This document shows, in pieces, positions 26,158-35,067 of a DNA stretch of 64,000 nucleotides. Origin of the DNA: UBA4742 sp002403895 (GTDB taxonomy: Bacteria > Actinomycetota > Acidimicrobiia > Acidimicrobiales > Acidimicrobilacustridaceae); NCBI GenBank assembly GCA_036823295.1, contig DAISGD010000007.1, forward strand, positions 24,763 to 88,762, given 5' to 3'. The position numbers were made by a program, and so were the translations under genes. The notes under the pieces are model-generated. The model made no database searches and was not told the DNA's origin. It saw nothing but the letters and a program-made list of their open reading frames with translations. The stretch's first letter is position 1, and the number at the start of each line of letters is the position of its first letter.

Positions 26158-28575
26158 TCAGAAGGCGTCGAAGTCGCTACCGGTGTCGGCGCCACCGACC
26201 TCGGCGCCGCCGTCGAGCTCCTCGGGGGTCATCAGCACGGCCCGTGCCTTCGATCCCTCACCGGGACCGACCACTCCCCGCTGCTCGAGCAGGTCCATGA
26301 GTCGCCCGGCGCGGGCGAAGCCGACGCGCAACTTGCGCTGCAGCATCGACGTGGACCCCAGCTGGGAACGAACCACGAGCTCCATGGCCTGCCGCAGCAG
26401 ATCGTCGTCATCGTCGCTACCGCCGACCATGCCGGGGATGGGTGAGCCCGCCGGCCCGTGATCGCTGTCCTCGACCCCTTCGACATACTGGGTGTCGGGC
26501 GACTGGCGGATCCACGAACCGACGATGGCCCGCACCTCGGACTCGTCTACCCAGCAGCCCTGGATGCGCTGAGGCACGCTCGACGCCGGCCCCAGCAACA
26601 ACATGTCGCCCTTGCCCACCAGACGCTCGGCGCCGGGCTGGTCGAGGATGACGCGGCTGTCAGCCAGGCTCGACACGGAGAAGGCCCACCGAGCCGGAAC
26701 GTTCGCCTTGATCACGCCGGTGATGACATTGACCGACGGGCGCTGGGTGGCGATCACCAGGTGGATGCCCACCGCTCGGGCCATCTGGGCGATTCGGCAG
26801 ATCGAGTCCTCGACATCGCGGGCGGCGACCATCATCAAGTCGTTGAGCTCGTCCACCACGATGAGGATGAACGGCAAGCGCTGGTAGTCGACCTCCTCAC
26901 CGGGGGCGGCCTGAAACTCGCCGCGGTCGAACGCCGCGTTGTAGCCGGTGATGTCACGCACCCCAACCTCGCTGAGCAGGTCGTAGCGGCGCTCCATCTC
27001 CCGCACCGCCCAGGTGAGGGCGTTGGCCGCCTTCTTGGGGTTGGTCACCACCTGGGTCAGCAGGTGGGGCAGCTTGTTGTACTGGCCCAACTCCACCCGC
27101 TTGGGGTCGACCAGGATCATGCGCACCTGGTCGGGCGTCGAACGCATCAGGACGGAGGTGATGAGCGAGTTGAGGCACGAGGACTTGCCGGCGCCGGTGG
27201 CCCCAGCGATAAGCACGTGGGGCATGGTGGCCAGGTTGGCCAGGATGGCCCGACCGTTGATGTCGCGGCCGACCGCCACCTCCAGCGGGTGCTTGGCCCG
27301 GCGGGCTTCCTCCGAGCAGAGGATGTCGCCCAGGGCCACCACCTGCCGGCTGGCGTTGGGCACCTCTACCCCGATGGCCTGGCGTCCGGGGATCGGCGCC
27401 AGGATGCGCACGTCCGGCGATGCCATGGCGTAGGCGATGTCCTTGTGGAGGCTGGTGACCCGGGCGACCTTGACCCCGGGGGCCAGCTCCAACTCGTACC
27501 GGGTCACGGTGGGCCCCACCACCATGCCCACCAGGCGGGTCTCGACCCCATGCTCGGCCAGGGCACCTTCCAGTGCCCGGCCGCGCTCCTCGACCGCCAT
27601 CCGGTCGACTTCCTGGGTCTCGGAACGGGCCAGCAACTTGGCGGGCGGCAGCTTCCATGGAGACCGCTCGGCCGCGGGCCCGAGGTCGATCGCCAGCTGC
27701 TCCACCTCGCCGGGCTCGGCCTCGACCGAGGCGCCGGGCACGGGGGCAGCGTCGTCGCCTTCACCGGCCACCACGACGGCCGGCGCGTCGGGGTCGGTCG
27801 CCACCTTGGGCATCCGCCTGCGCGTGGGCGCCGCCGCCTCGTCCCGCAGGTCGATCTCGGGTGGTCCTTCGGCGGCGTCGATCTGGAACAGCGGGGCGAA
27901 GACCTTGCCTAGGGCGCCGCGCACGGGCTTGACCCCCGACGCCGTACGACCGGCGGCGGCCCGCACCGATGTACGGGTCAGCACCGAGAGGCCCAACACC
28001 GCGATGGCGGCGAGCATCAGCCCCGCACCCCACACGCCGATCAGGCGGGAGAGGGTGCCACCGAGCAGTGCCCCGAGAGCGCCGCCCGCCTGCACGAAGG
28101 CGTTGAGCGGGTCACCCCATTCGGGGCGTCCCCGGGTCAGCTGCAAGAGGCCGCACAGGGCGAGGAGGATCAGGCCGCCACCGACGGCGGGGCGCACGAA
28201 CGACGGCGGTTCGCCCTCGATCCGCGGGCCACAGATGGCCAAGATGCCCAGGGCCAGTAGCGCCGGCGGCACGAGCCAGGCGACCACGCCGACGACCGCA
28301 CCGATACCCGCGGCCAGGCCGTGGCCCACCGGTCCAGCCAGATTCGAATAGATGCCCAGACCGGCGACGATGGCCGTGACGATGGCCACCAGCCCCCAGG
28401 CGTCGTGGCCGTGACCGTCGAACGCCTGGCGGACCCCGGCGCCGATGGGCGTGGTCGTCCCCCGGGGCGTCGCATTGGCGCGCGACGACGCCCGGGCGGG
28501 GGCCTTGCCCTTGGAGCGCGACGACGCCCTCGAACGGGAGCGTTTGGAGGATCGAGCCTGCTGCTTGGTAGCCAT
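26158..28575 (-). CDS. ftsK: DNA translocase FtsK/SpoIIIE
   Basis: 805 residues. A basic Ser/Arg/Lys-rich N-terminus is followed by four to five membrane helices (about 60-215), an acidic/Pro linker, the alpha/beta RecA-like motor (Walker A GATGAGKSS near 460, Walker B IVVDELNDLM) and a C-terminal gamma winged helix (STSMLQRKLRVGFARAGRLM) that reads polar DNA sequences. It pumps chromosome DNA through the division septum. The start is ATG at 28575 with AGGTGAG upstream. Confidence 0.96.
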   Translation of the reverse strand: MATKQQARSSKRSRSRASSRSKGKAPARASSRANATPRGTTTPIGAGVRQAFDGHGHDAWGLVAIVTAIVAGLGIYSNLAGPVGHGLAAGIGAVVGVVAWLVPPALLALGILAICGPRIEGEPPSFVRPAVGGGLILLALCGLLQLTRGRPEWGDPLNAFVQAGGALGALLGGTLSRLIGVWGAGLMLAAIAVLGLSVLTRTSVRAAAGRTASGVKPVRGALGKVFAPLFQIDAAEGPPEIDLRDEAAAPTRRRMPKVATDPDAPAVVVAGEGDDAAPVPGASVEAEPGEVEQLAIDLGPAAERSPWKLPPAKLLARSETQEVDRMAVEERGRALEGALAEHGVETRLVGMVVGPTVTRYELELAPGVKVARVTSLHKDIAYAMASPDVRILAPIPGRQAIGVEVPNASRQVVALGDILCSEEARRAKHPLEVAVGRDINGRAILANLATMPHVLIAGATGAGKSSCLNSLITSVLMRSTPDQVRMILVDPKRVELGQYNKLPHLLTQVVTNPKKAANALTWAVREMERRYDLLSEVGVRDITGYNAAFDRGEFQAAPGEEVDYQRLPFILIVVDELNDLMMVAARDVEDSICRIAQMARAVGIHLVIATQRPSVNVITGVIKANVPARWAFSVSSLADSRVILDQPGAERLVGKGDMLLLGPASSVPQRIQGCWVDESEVRAIVGSWIRQSPDTQYVEGVEDSDHGPAGSPIPGMVGGSDDDDDLLRQAMELVVRSQLGSTSMLQRKLRVGFARAGRLMDLLEQRGVVGPGEGSKARAVLMTPEELDGGAEVGGADTGSDFDAF

Positions 28576-28813
28576 TTACTCACCTGCGGGGACGCGGATG
28601 ACCGGACGGGCCACCCCTCGACCCCAATGCCCGCGCCGAGGTGACGACAACCGGTGTAGCACAGCAGACCCACCGCTCCGAGTGGTGGACCGTCAGCTTT
28701 GCCACCGAGCTAGCGCTAGAGACGATCAGCCGCCCCGCTGCCTGCTGCGACCCTGCGTGCCACAACAGCGGATTGGGCCCGTGTCCCAGGCAAGGTCGAC
28801 GAGTTCCGTGAGA

Positions 28814-29785
28814 TCAGCTGGTTGTGCGCTGGGCGTAGGACGCGCCGTAGGCGGCGCTGCGGGCATGCAGGATCGGGTCATCCGAGCAGTCGATGCCGTC
28901 GGTCACCCGGGTCGGGTCGAAGATCAGCGGTTCGGCATCGGCCAAGCCGGTCAGCTCGAGACGACCGACGACGAGCGATTCGCGGTCCTCGGGCCACACG
29001 GAGGTGGCGTCGTCGGTGGGATCACCGTCCTGGCCGACGACGATCTCGAGATCGAAGCGCACCGACCCGGCCGCCAGTGCGCTCGCCAGCCCGGACTGCA
29101 GGTAGTCGGCCGGTTGAGCGGCCGCCTCCTCGTCGGAGAGGCCCCGGACCCCGGCGGCGGGTTGCCATCGGTAGCGCACCGGGGTGCGACGGCCATCAGC
29201 ACCTACCAGCCAGAACACATGCACGCTGTGATAGCGGACCGTGTCGTAGCCGACCGGAGCGGGTGCGGCGATGGAGAGCTCAGCGGCCGCCTGGGCCTCG
29301 GGGTGCTCACCGAGGAAGGCCAGCACCTTGTTGAGGTCCATCTCACCGGTGGCCGGGTCGGGCCGGCGGGCCCGCACGAAATCGACGAAATCATCGGTGG
29401 TCCGTACGAAGAACATGGGGAGCGACAGGGCGACGATATCGGTGGACGAGCCGTCGCCAAGGCGGAACTTGGTGGCCATGCCTCGGCCGTCGCGGGTGCC
29501 ATCGGAAGCATCGGGGTCGGCAGACCCGTTGGAAAAGCGCACCACCAGCGGCGTGACCATTTCGGGCTGGAGGTGGGCCGCCCGGGTGAACCTCGCCCCG
29601 GCGCCGGTCGAGACGAATTGCCCCGCCGCCCCGATCCCCCGGGCGTGCAGGACACGTTGCCCGGGTCGGGCGGCTCCCGCCGCCTGCACCTCGGCGACGA
29701 GGCGCGCGCCGAGCTCCTCAGCCGACTCGGGCGGTTCGGGCGACGGGCGTTCGGGCGACGGGCGTTCGGCAGCGTCATCGGTCAT
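28814..29785 (-). CDS. Catalase-family heme protein (short, SrpA-like)
   Basis: 323 residues, a minimal catalase core. Distal His47 in RVLHARGIGAAG, Asn86 in VRFSNGSAD, FFVRTTDDFVDFV for the NADPH/heme rim, and the proximal heme ligand Tyr313 in an R-x3-Y motif (RSAAYGASYAQR). Short members are often low-activity catalases or peroxidases that use organic co-substrates. The N-terminus has a duplicated RPSPE segment. The start is ATG at 29785 with TACAGT 6 nt ahead. There is no signal peptide. Its own transcription unit. Confidence 0.88.
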   Translation of the reverse strand: MTDDAAERPSPERPSPEPPESAEELGARLVAEVQAAGAARPGQRVLHARGIGAAGQFVSTGAGARFTRAAHLQPEMVTPLVVRFSNGSADPDASDGTRDGRGMATKFRLGDGSSTDIVALSLPMFFVRTTDDFVDFVRARRPDPATGEMDLNKVLAFLGEHPEAQAAAELSIAAPAPVGYDTVRYHSVHVFWLVGADGRRTPVRYRWQPAAGVRGLSDEEAAAQPADYLQSGLASALAAGSVRFDLEIVVGQDGDPTDDATSVWPEDRESLVVGRLELTGLADAEPLIFDPTRVTDGIDCSDDPILHARSAAYGASYAQRTTS

Positions 29786-29791
29786 GGCCGC

Positions 29792-29797
29792 ACTGTA
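29792..29797 (-). promoter_or_regulatory. Leaderless -10 element (TACAGT) of the catalase-like gene
   Basis: TACAGT is followed by 6 nt and the ATG at 29785; no Shine-Dalgarno sequence is present. Confidence 0.45.
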
Positions 29798-29812
29798 GGG
29801 CGGCAGAACGCG

Positions 29813-29870
29813 CCGCGACTCCTGGCGGGCGTTGAACCGACAGGAGTCGCGGGGTTCCCGCCTAAGCGGG
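29813..29870. terminator. Two consecutive hairpins after bioB-bsaP
   Basis: The first hairpin pairs CCGCGACTCCTG (29813-29824) with CAGGAGTCGCGG (29841-29852), 12 bp with a 16-nt loop. The second is CCCGC-CTAA-GCGGG (29857-29870). They lie between bsaP and the catalase promoter on the minus strand and should separate the two units. Confidence 0.65.
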
Positions 29871-29941
29871 TTTCGTCGGGGTCCGGGGGGTGATCCCGAC
29901 GAGATCGCGCGGGCAAAGACTGACCCACAGAGCGAGCCGGG

Positions 29942-30172
29942 TCATCCTGGATACGAGGCATCCTCGGAGGGTGTCGCTTCCAGGTCGGGGGTCCCGTGGT
30001 CTCGACAGCTGGCCTGCCAGCCGGTGGGTGTTACCTGCACCCGCATGCGCCGCCCGCAAGTGGGGCAGAAATGCGGCGGATCGAGGGGGCGGCGACAGGC
30101 CTGCGACCCACAGGTGGCCACGGGGGCACCGCACCAGGCGCAGAAGGCGGCCGCCCCGGCCGTGGCGGGCAT
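29942..30172 (-). CDS. bsaP: Biotin synthase auxiliary protein (BsaP-like zinc/iron ribbon)
   Basis: 76 residues. Cys-rich core: CAWCGAP, CGSQACRRPLDPPHFC, PTCGRRMRVQVTPTGW and SCRDHG. The segment LDPPHFCPTCGRRM plus VQVTPTGW is characteristic of the small protein encoded beside bioB in mycobacteria and relatives (Rv1590 family), described as an auxiliary factor for biotin synthase. It follows bioB by 8 nt on the same strand, so it is cotranscribed. It probably supports the iron-sulfur clusters of BioB, but the mechanism is not visible in sequence. Confidence 0.82.
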   Translation of the reverse strand: MPATAGAAAFCAWCGAPVATCGSQACRRPLDPPHFCPTCGRRMRVQVTPTGWQASCRDHGTPDLEATPSEDASYPG

Positions 30173-30180
30173 GGCGGAGC

Positions 30181-31179
30181 TCAGATCACCTTCGACAGCG
30201 CGCCGATGGGCATCCGCAGGTCGTCCAGCATCTGCAGATCCTCCTCGGGCGAACGTCCCAGGGTGGTCAGGTAGTTGCCGACGATCAGGGCGTTGATCCC
30301 CGAGGTCATGCCCATGGCCTGCAGCTCGCGCAGCGTGACCTCGCGTCCGCCGGCGTAGCGGAGGATGACCGACGGCAGGCCCAGACGGAACAACGCGATC
30401 CAGCGCAGCGCCTCCAGCGGCTGCACCACCAGACGGTCGGCCAACGGCGTACCCGGGCGCGGGTTGAGGAAGTTGAGGGGCACCTCGGCGGGATCCAGTT
30501 CACGCAGCTGGCCGATCAGCTCGATGCGCTGATCCACCGATTCCCCCATGCCCAGCAGCACTCCGCAGCACAGTTCCATGCCGTGGCGACGCACCCGCTC
30601 GCACGTCTCGAACCGTTCCGCCCAGGTGTGGGTCGTCACGATCGAGGGGAAGTACGACATCGAGGTCTCGAGATTGTGGTTGTAGCGGTGTACCCCGCCC
30701 TCGGCCAGGCGCCCGGCCTGGTCCTCGGTGAGGATCCCGGCACTGACGGCCACGTTCAGCCCGGTGCGCTCCTTGACCAGCGGGACCAGTTCGAGCAGGC
30801 GCTGCATGGTCCGTTCATCCGGTCCCCGCACGGCCAGCACGATGCAGAACTCCGACGCACCCAGCTTGGCCGTCTCGGCTGCCGCGGCCAGCACCTCGTC
30901 GGTGTCGAGGAACGGCGTCGCCTGGATCTGGGTCTCGAACTTGGCCGACTGGCTGCAGAAATGGCAGTCCTCGGGGCACCCGCCCGTCTTGGCCGACAAG
31001 ATGCCCTCCACCTCGACCTCGGGACCGCACCAGGCGAGGCGTACCTCGTGAGCCAGGGCAGCCAGGGAAGCCATGGCCTCGTCCGGGAGGGCGGCCAGCT
31101 CGGAGAGCTCGTCGAGCGTGAGCTGACGGCGGTGCTCGAGCAGTGCGTCGCCGGCGGCAGCGATAAGGGTGCGGGACAT
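30181..31179 (-). CDS. bioB: Biotin synthase
   Basis: 332 residues, radical SAM barrel. The SAM cluster motif is Cys68, Cys72 and Cys75 (GGCPEDCHFC). YNHNLETS, the auxiliary-cluster Cys in ETCERVRRHGMELCCG and FLNPRPGTPL are all present. It inserts sulfur into dethiobiotin. No bioA, bioD or bioF is nearby, so the rest of the pathway is elsewhere or biotin precursors are imported. The start is ATG at 31179 with TAGCCT 6 nt upstream. Confidence 0.97.
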   Translation of the reverse strand: MSRTLIAAAGDALLEHRRQLTLDELSELAALPDEAMASLAALAHEVRLAWCGPEVEVEGILSAKTGGCPEDCHFCSQSAKFETQIQATPFLDTDEVLAAAAETAKLGASEFCIVLAVRGPDERTMQRLLELVPLVKERTGLNVAVSAGILTEDQAGRLAEGGVHRYNHNLETSMSYFPSIVTTHTWAERFETCERVRRHGMELCCGVLLGMGESVDQRIELIGQLRELDPAEVPLNFLNPRPGTPLADRLVVQPLEALRWIALFRLGLPSVILRYAGGREVTLRELQAMGMTSGINALIVGNYLTTLGRSPEEDLQMLDDLRMPIGALSKVI

Positions 31180-31185
31180 GGGTCG

Positions 31186-31191
31186 AGGCTA
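31186..31191 (-). promoter_or_regulatory. Leaderless -10 element (TAGCCT) of bioB
   Basis: TAGCCT is followed by 6 nt and the ATG at 31179. No Shine-Dalgarno sequence. No BioQ/BirA operator palindrome was recognised. Confidence 0.45.
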
Positions 31192-31284
31192 GCGGGGCAC
31201 CGTCGAGGGCTACCAACGAGGGGCAGGTGAACCGATCGGTGCGGCGGGACGTAGACCACTCCGACACCAACTGGGAGGTCCGTC

Positions 31285-31785
31285 ATGTCCTTGCGTCGTT
31301 TCGCCGCGGTCGCCGGCACCATCACCCTCGTGGCCGCCGCGGCCATGGCTTGGTCGCTCCCGTCAGGAGCGGCTACGGCGCAGGTGGACATCCGAGACAA
31401 TCAGTTCGTCGCCGCCGACATCACGATCACGGCCGGCGACACCGTGACCTGGACCGAGAGCGGGAGTGGCACCCACTCGGTGACCGCGGATGACGCGTCC
31501 TTCGACTCGAGTCCGGCGTGCCCGGGCACGTGCCTGGGCAACGGCTCGGTGTTCTCCCACATGTTCGCCAGCCCGGGCACGTACCGGTACTACTGCCATA
31601 TCCACGGCGGACCGGACGGGCAGGGCATGTCGGGCACGGTGACCGTGGTGACCGCCGCCACGACGACCACCACGGCGCCGACCACGACGACGCCAGGGGG
31701 CACCACGGCTCCCGTCACGGTGGCACCCATGAGCGCAGCGTCGGCGTCACCGGCCGTCTCCGCCACCGCTGCCCTTACCGGCTGA
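31285..31785 (+). CDS. Secreted cupredoxin (plastocyanin-like) with Thr/Pro-rich tail
   Basis: 166 residues. Signal peptide at 1-31 (basic SLRRF, hydrophobic Ala-rich core, cleavage near GAATA). The blue-copper domain has ligands His64 (GTHSVT), Cys104 and His107 (YYCHIHGG) and Met115 (GQGM). A Thr/Pro-rich low-complexity tail (TTTTTAPTTTTPGG) follows, which looks like a wall-spanning or glycosylated linker but ends without a clear anchor. It is probably an extracellular electron carrier or copper-binding protein. GGGAGG precedes the ATG. It is divergent from bioB. Confidence 0.9.
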   Translation: MSLRRFAAVAGTITLVAAAAMAWSLPSGAATAQVDIRDNQFVAADITITAGDTVTWTESGSGTHSVTADDASFDSSPACPGTCLGNGSVFSHMFASPGTYRYYCHIHGGPDGQGMSGTVTVVTAATTTTTAPTTTTPGGTTAPVTVAPMSAASASPAVSATAALTG

Positions 31786-31842
31786 CGCCAGCGATCAGGG
31801 GCGTTTCCAGGGGACGGCCAGAATCCCTGGAATGATTAGCCG

Positions 31843-33258
31843 GTGAGCAGCCCGATGGAGTCCGATCGTAGATCACGTCGGGGCGCACCGACACACCCGA
31901 TGGCCCGGGTAGGACCCGGCGGGTCATGGCGAACGCTGACGTTGGCGGCGATCGCTCTAGTCAGCGCCGGGCCTACGCTGGTGTGGGCCTTCACTGGTGC
32001 CAGGCTCATGCACGACGACTGGGGGCTGGCCGACAGCTTCGCCCAGGGGGACTTGGTCTACCGCTGGAGCCAATTCTGGCTCCGGGCCACCGAGGCCCCG
32101 GCACGACCGGGAGGGGCCGTGTACTACGCGCTCTCCTACGCGGCGTTCGGGATGCGGCCAGTACTACATGCGCTACTGCTGGCCTTAGTCAACGGCGTGC
32201 TGGGGATACTCCTCTTCCTTGTCGCCGAGCGGCTATGGCGAACGGACATCGCGTTCTGGATCGCCATGGTCTACGCCGCCCTCCCCAACCGGGGGTCGAC
32301 CCGGCTGTGGTTCGCCGTCGGGAACTACCCGCTGGCCGTGGTGCTCCTTCTCGGAGGGGTGCTGTTGCTCCTACGAGGAAGGCCGCTGGTCGCCGCCTCG
32401 GTGTTGGCCGCCGGGGTGCTGACCTACGAAGGCATTTTCGCCCTGGCCCTCCTGGCGGTGGCCGTGTGGGTGCTCGCGGATCTGGCCAAGCGCTGGCGCA
32501 CCGGCCTCATGGCCATGATCCCCATCCTCGCCGCAAGCGCCTTGCTGTTCTTCCTCTCGCCCAAACGAAAGGGACTGGCCGGAGTCGGCGGGTTCGATCG
32601 GCTGGTGAGCTCCCAGTTCGGGGTCGGGACGTTCGAATGGCCGAACCTGGCCCGGATCACCCCCCTCGTGTTGCTGGTCGGTCTGGCCATCATCGTGGCT
32701 CTCCCGCACGAGCACCGCGACCGCTACCGACGAGTCGTGCTCGCCGGCTTCGTCATCCTCCTGGCCGGGTGGGCTCCGTTCTTCCTGACGAACTGGGCCA
32801 TCGCCACCGACGGCTTCTTCGATCGGGCCAACGGCGTGGTCGGATTGGGGGCCGCCGTGGTGATGGGGGCCTTCCTGGCGTGGGTGACCGAGGTCGCCCC
32901 CAACCGCGTGGGGATGGTCGCCGGGATGGCGGTGGTTGCCCTCCTCCTCGGCCTGAACGCGGTCGATGTGCGGGCCTTCCGCCAGGCGGCCCAGCAGGGG
33001 GATGCCCTCGTGGCCCAGGTGGTGGTCGACGTGCCGCCGGGGTCGAAACCGCTGCGCGTCGTCCCCCCTCCTGAACCGGTACGAGGCGTGGCCCAGTTCC
33101 CCGCCGGCTCCAACCTCTCTGACGCCGTCCACTTCCGCCGCGGCGACCGGGTGGTCTTCTGGATCGACCCCACGGTGGAAGAGGCCCCGTTGCCCCCCGA
33201 CGCTGCTTGTTATGACCGCGTGGCCCGCGTGATCACCGCCTGCGCCGCGCATCCCTGA
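31843..33258 (+). CDS. Polytopic membrane protein, possibly GT-C-like, function unknown
   Basis: 471 residues with about 10 hydrophobic helices between residues 30 and 370. The first extracytoplasmic loop contains TGARLMHDDWGLADSF, and an acidic pair early in loop 1 is a feature of GT-C glycosyltransferases that use polyprenyl-linked sugars. The C-terminal 100 residues are a soluble extracytoplasmic domain ending VITACAAHP. The start is GTG at 31843; it is 57 nt after the cupredoxin. The neighbouring GT2 and methyltransferase genes on the other strand support a link to cell-surface glycan work, but no family is firmly recognised. Confidence 0.65.
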   Translation: MSSPMESDRRSRRGAPTHPMARVGPGGSWRTLTLAAIALVSAGPTLVWAFTGARLMHDDWGLADSFAQGDLVYRWSQFWLRATEAPARPGGAVYYALSYAAFGMRPVLHALLLALVNGVLGILLFLVAERLWRTDIAFWIAMVYAALPNRGSTRLWFAVGNYPLAVVLLLGGVLLLLRGRPLVAASVLAAGVLTYEGIFALALLAVAVWVLADLAKRWRTGLMAMIPILAASALLFFLSPKRKGLAGVGGFDRLVSSQFGVGTFEWPNLARITPLVLLVGLAIIVALPHEHRDRYRRVVLAGFVILLAGWAPFFLTNWAIATDGFFDRANGVVGLGAAVVMGAFLAWVTEVAPNRVGMVAGMAVVALLLGLNAVDVRAFRQAAQQGDALVAQVVVDVPPGSKPLRVVPPPEPVRGVAQFPAGSNLSDAVHFRRGDRVVFWIDPTVEEAPLPPDAACYDRVARVITACAAHP

Positions 33259-33292
33259 GGCAGTCGTCGGGGCGAGGGGAGACGTCTTGGTC

Positions 33293-34045
33293 TCACACCG
33301 GTCGGGCGACCGCCACCAAGGAGGACCCGATCGGCAAGGGGCGGCGGCCCACGATCCGCGCCTCGATGGAAAAGAGCCAGGTCAGCACGTCGTTTACCGG
33401 CTTCGGCCCCAGCTTGAAGTCCGAGTGAGGGTCCGGGGTTGGCTCACGGAACACTCTGCGGCCGATGCGCACGGCCGCCACGGCGGGAAACAGGAACGTG
33501 CTGAAATAGGACACGTACTCGATCTGGTAGCCCGCCAGGCGCAAATGCCGGATCAGCTGGGAGCGCGAATAGCGGCGGAAGTGGCCATTGACGTCGTCGT
33601 GTGCTCCCCACAACACCTCGAGGGCGGGCACGGTCAACACAAGCCGCCCTCCGTCGGCGATGAGTGGGCGCAGCCGTCGGAGCGCGGCGACATCGTCTTG
33701 TATGTGCTCGATCACGTCGAACGCAGCCACGACGTCGAACGGAGTCGCGCTGACGGCCGGCAACTCGTCGAGGGTCTCGATGCCGCCTTGGAACAGCTGG
33801 GCGAAAGGCGCCACCGATCGGCAAGCCTCCAGCGCCGCGGGGTGCGGCTCCACCGCGGTGACCGCCCCGAACTCGCCGAGGATCATGGTGACCGAACCGG
33901 TGCCGGCGCCGACCTCCAACAGCCGGCGATCCGGGTTGGGAGGGAGATGGGTCTGCAACACGGCCCGGACGATCATCCGCCGGGCCCGGTACCACCAATG
34001 TCGCTGACCCATGACGGCGAGTTCTTTGTGCAGCGCGTCGTCCAT
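33293..34045 (-). CDS. Class I SAM-dependent methyltransferase
   Basis: 250 residues. Motif I LLEVGAGTGSVT near 43, acidic motif II AVEPHPAALE, FDVVAAFDVIEHIQDDVAALR and a C-terminal helical part. The HWWYRARRMI start is typical of the methyltransferases found in glycan and lipid-glycosylation clusters. The substrate is unknown. It is 5 nt downstream of the GT2 gene in one operon. Confidence 0.85.
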   Translation of the reverse strand: MDDALHKELAVMGQRHWWYRARRMIVRAVLQTHLPPNPDRRLLEVGAGTGSVTMILGEFGAVTAVEPHPAALEACRSVAPFAQLFQGGIETLDELPAVSATPFDVVAAFDVIEHIQDDVAALRRLRPLIADGGRLVLTVPALEVLWGAHDDVNGHFRRYSRSQLIRHLRLAGYQIEYVSYFSTFLFPAVAAVRIGRRVFREPTPDPHSDFKLGPKPVNDVLTWLFSIEARIVGRRPLPIGSSLVAVARPV

Positions 34046-34050
34046 GGCGT

Positions 34051-35004
34051 TCAGGTGATCCGTTCGCGCACCACGTAGGAGGGACGCTCCTTGGACTCAG
34101 AGTACACCCGGGCCAGGTACTCTCCCACGATGCCGATCATGATGAGCTGGACGCCGCCGAGAACCAGGATGATGGCCACGATCGACGTCCATCCCGCCGG
34201 AACGCTACCGCTGAAGATCCGCGCCACAAGCGCGAAGGCGACGTAGAGCACCCCAGCGACGGCCACCCCGAAGCCGAGCAGCGAGGACAGGCGCAGGGGG
34301 GTCACCGAGAAGGACAGCAACCCATCGAGGGCGAGGCGCACCAGGCCGCTGAATCGGTACTTCGGCTCGCCGGCAAAGCGTTCGGGGCGGTCGTAGGCCA
34401 CGCCAACCTGGTCGAAGCCCACCCAGCTGCGGAGCCCTCGGAGGAACCGCTGCCGTTCGGGAAGAGCTCGGATGGCGTCGGCCACCTGGCGGTCGAGGAG
34501 GCAGAAATCTCCCGCGTCGAGGGGCACGTCGATGTCCGCCAGCGCCCGGTACAGCCGGTAGAAGACCCGGTAGGCCACGCGCTTGAGCACGCTTCCCTCC
34601 CGGTGCTGACGGACGCCGTAGACGACCTCGGCTCCGCCCCGCCACCGAGCCAGGAAACTCTCTAGCAACTCGGGAGGATCTTGCAGATCGGCGTCCATCA
34701 GGACGACCGCATCACCGTCGGCGTGATCGAGGCCGGCGTTGAGCGCCGCCTGGTGACCGAAGTTCCGGGACAACCGGACGAGCCGAATTCGGTGATCCCG
34801 GTCATGGAAGTCTCGGATCATGGCCACACTGGCGTCTTTGCTGCCGTCATCGACATACAGGATCTCGTAGGTGACAGCGGCGGCCTCGAGGGCGGCGTCC
34901 AACCGGCGCTGGAGTTCCTCGAGGTTCTCCTCCTCGTTGAAGACGGGGATGACGACGGAAACCTGAGGTGACGGGTTCTCGCCCTCGCCTTGCGGGAGAG
35001 GCAT
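34051..35004 (-). CDS. Polyprenol-phosphate glycosyltransferase, GT family 2 (DPM1/GtrB-like)
   Basis: 317 residues. Cytoplasmic GT-A domain with VSVVIPVFNEEENL, YVDDGSKDAS and the metal-binding DADLQDPPE, then two C-terminal membrane helices (about 225-300). It is expected to transfer a sugar from a nucleotide donor to polyprenyl phosphate. The start is ATG at 35004, set by a TATATT element 6 nt upstream; an ATG at 35043 lacks any signal. It forms an operon with the methyltransferase. Confidence 0.9.
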   Translation of the reverse strand: MPLPQGEGENPSPQVSVVIPVFNEEENLEELQRRLDAALEAAAVTYEILYVDDGSKDASVAMIRDFHDRDHRIRLVRLSRNFGHQAALNAGLDHADGDAVVLMDADLQDPPELLESFLARWRGGAEVVYGVRQHREGSVLKRVAYRVFYRLYRALADIDVPLDAGDFCLLDRQVADAIRALPERQRFLRGLRSWVGFDQVGVAYDRPERFAGEPKYRFSGLVRLALDGLLSFSVTPLRLSSLLGFGVAVAGVLYVAFALVARIFSGSVPAGWTSIVAIILVLGGVQLIMIGIVGEYLARVYSESKERPSYVVRERIT

Positions 35005-35010
35005 CGTCCG

Positions 35011-35016
35011 AATATA
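35011..35016 (-). promoter_or_regulatory. Leaderless -10 element (TATATT) of the GT2 gene
   Basis: TATATT, followed by 6 nt and the ATG at 35004, is the closest match to TATAAT among the leaderless elements of this window, and decides between two candidate start codons. Confidence 0.5.
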
Positions 35017-35067
35017 GGCGCGGATCCCGGCGCGGTCGGGCATGCGCCGGACCCGATCCCGGGCCGC

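Noticed and set aside
26458..27912. 484-codon plus-strand open frame opposite ftsK
   Set aside because: Antisense shadow: the minus-strand protein is unmistakable FtsK and the plus-strand product has no plausible composition.
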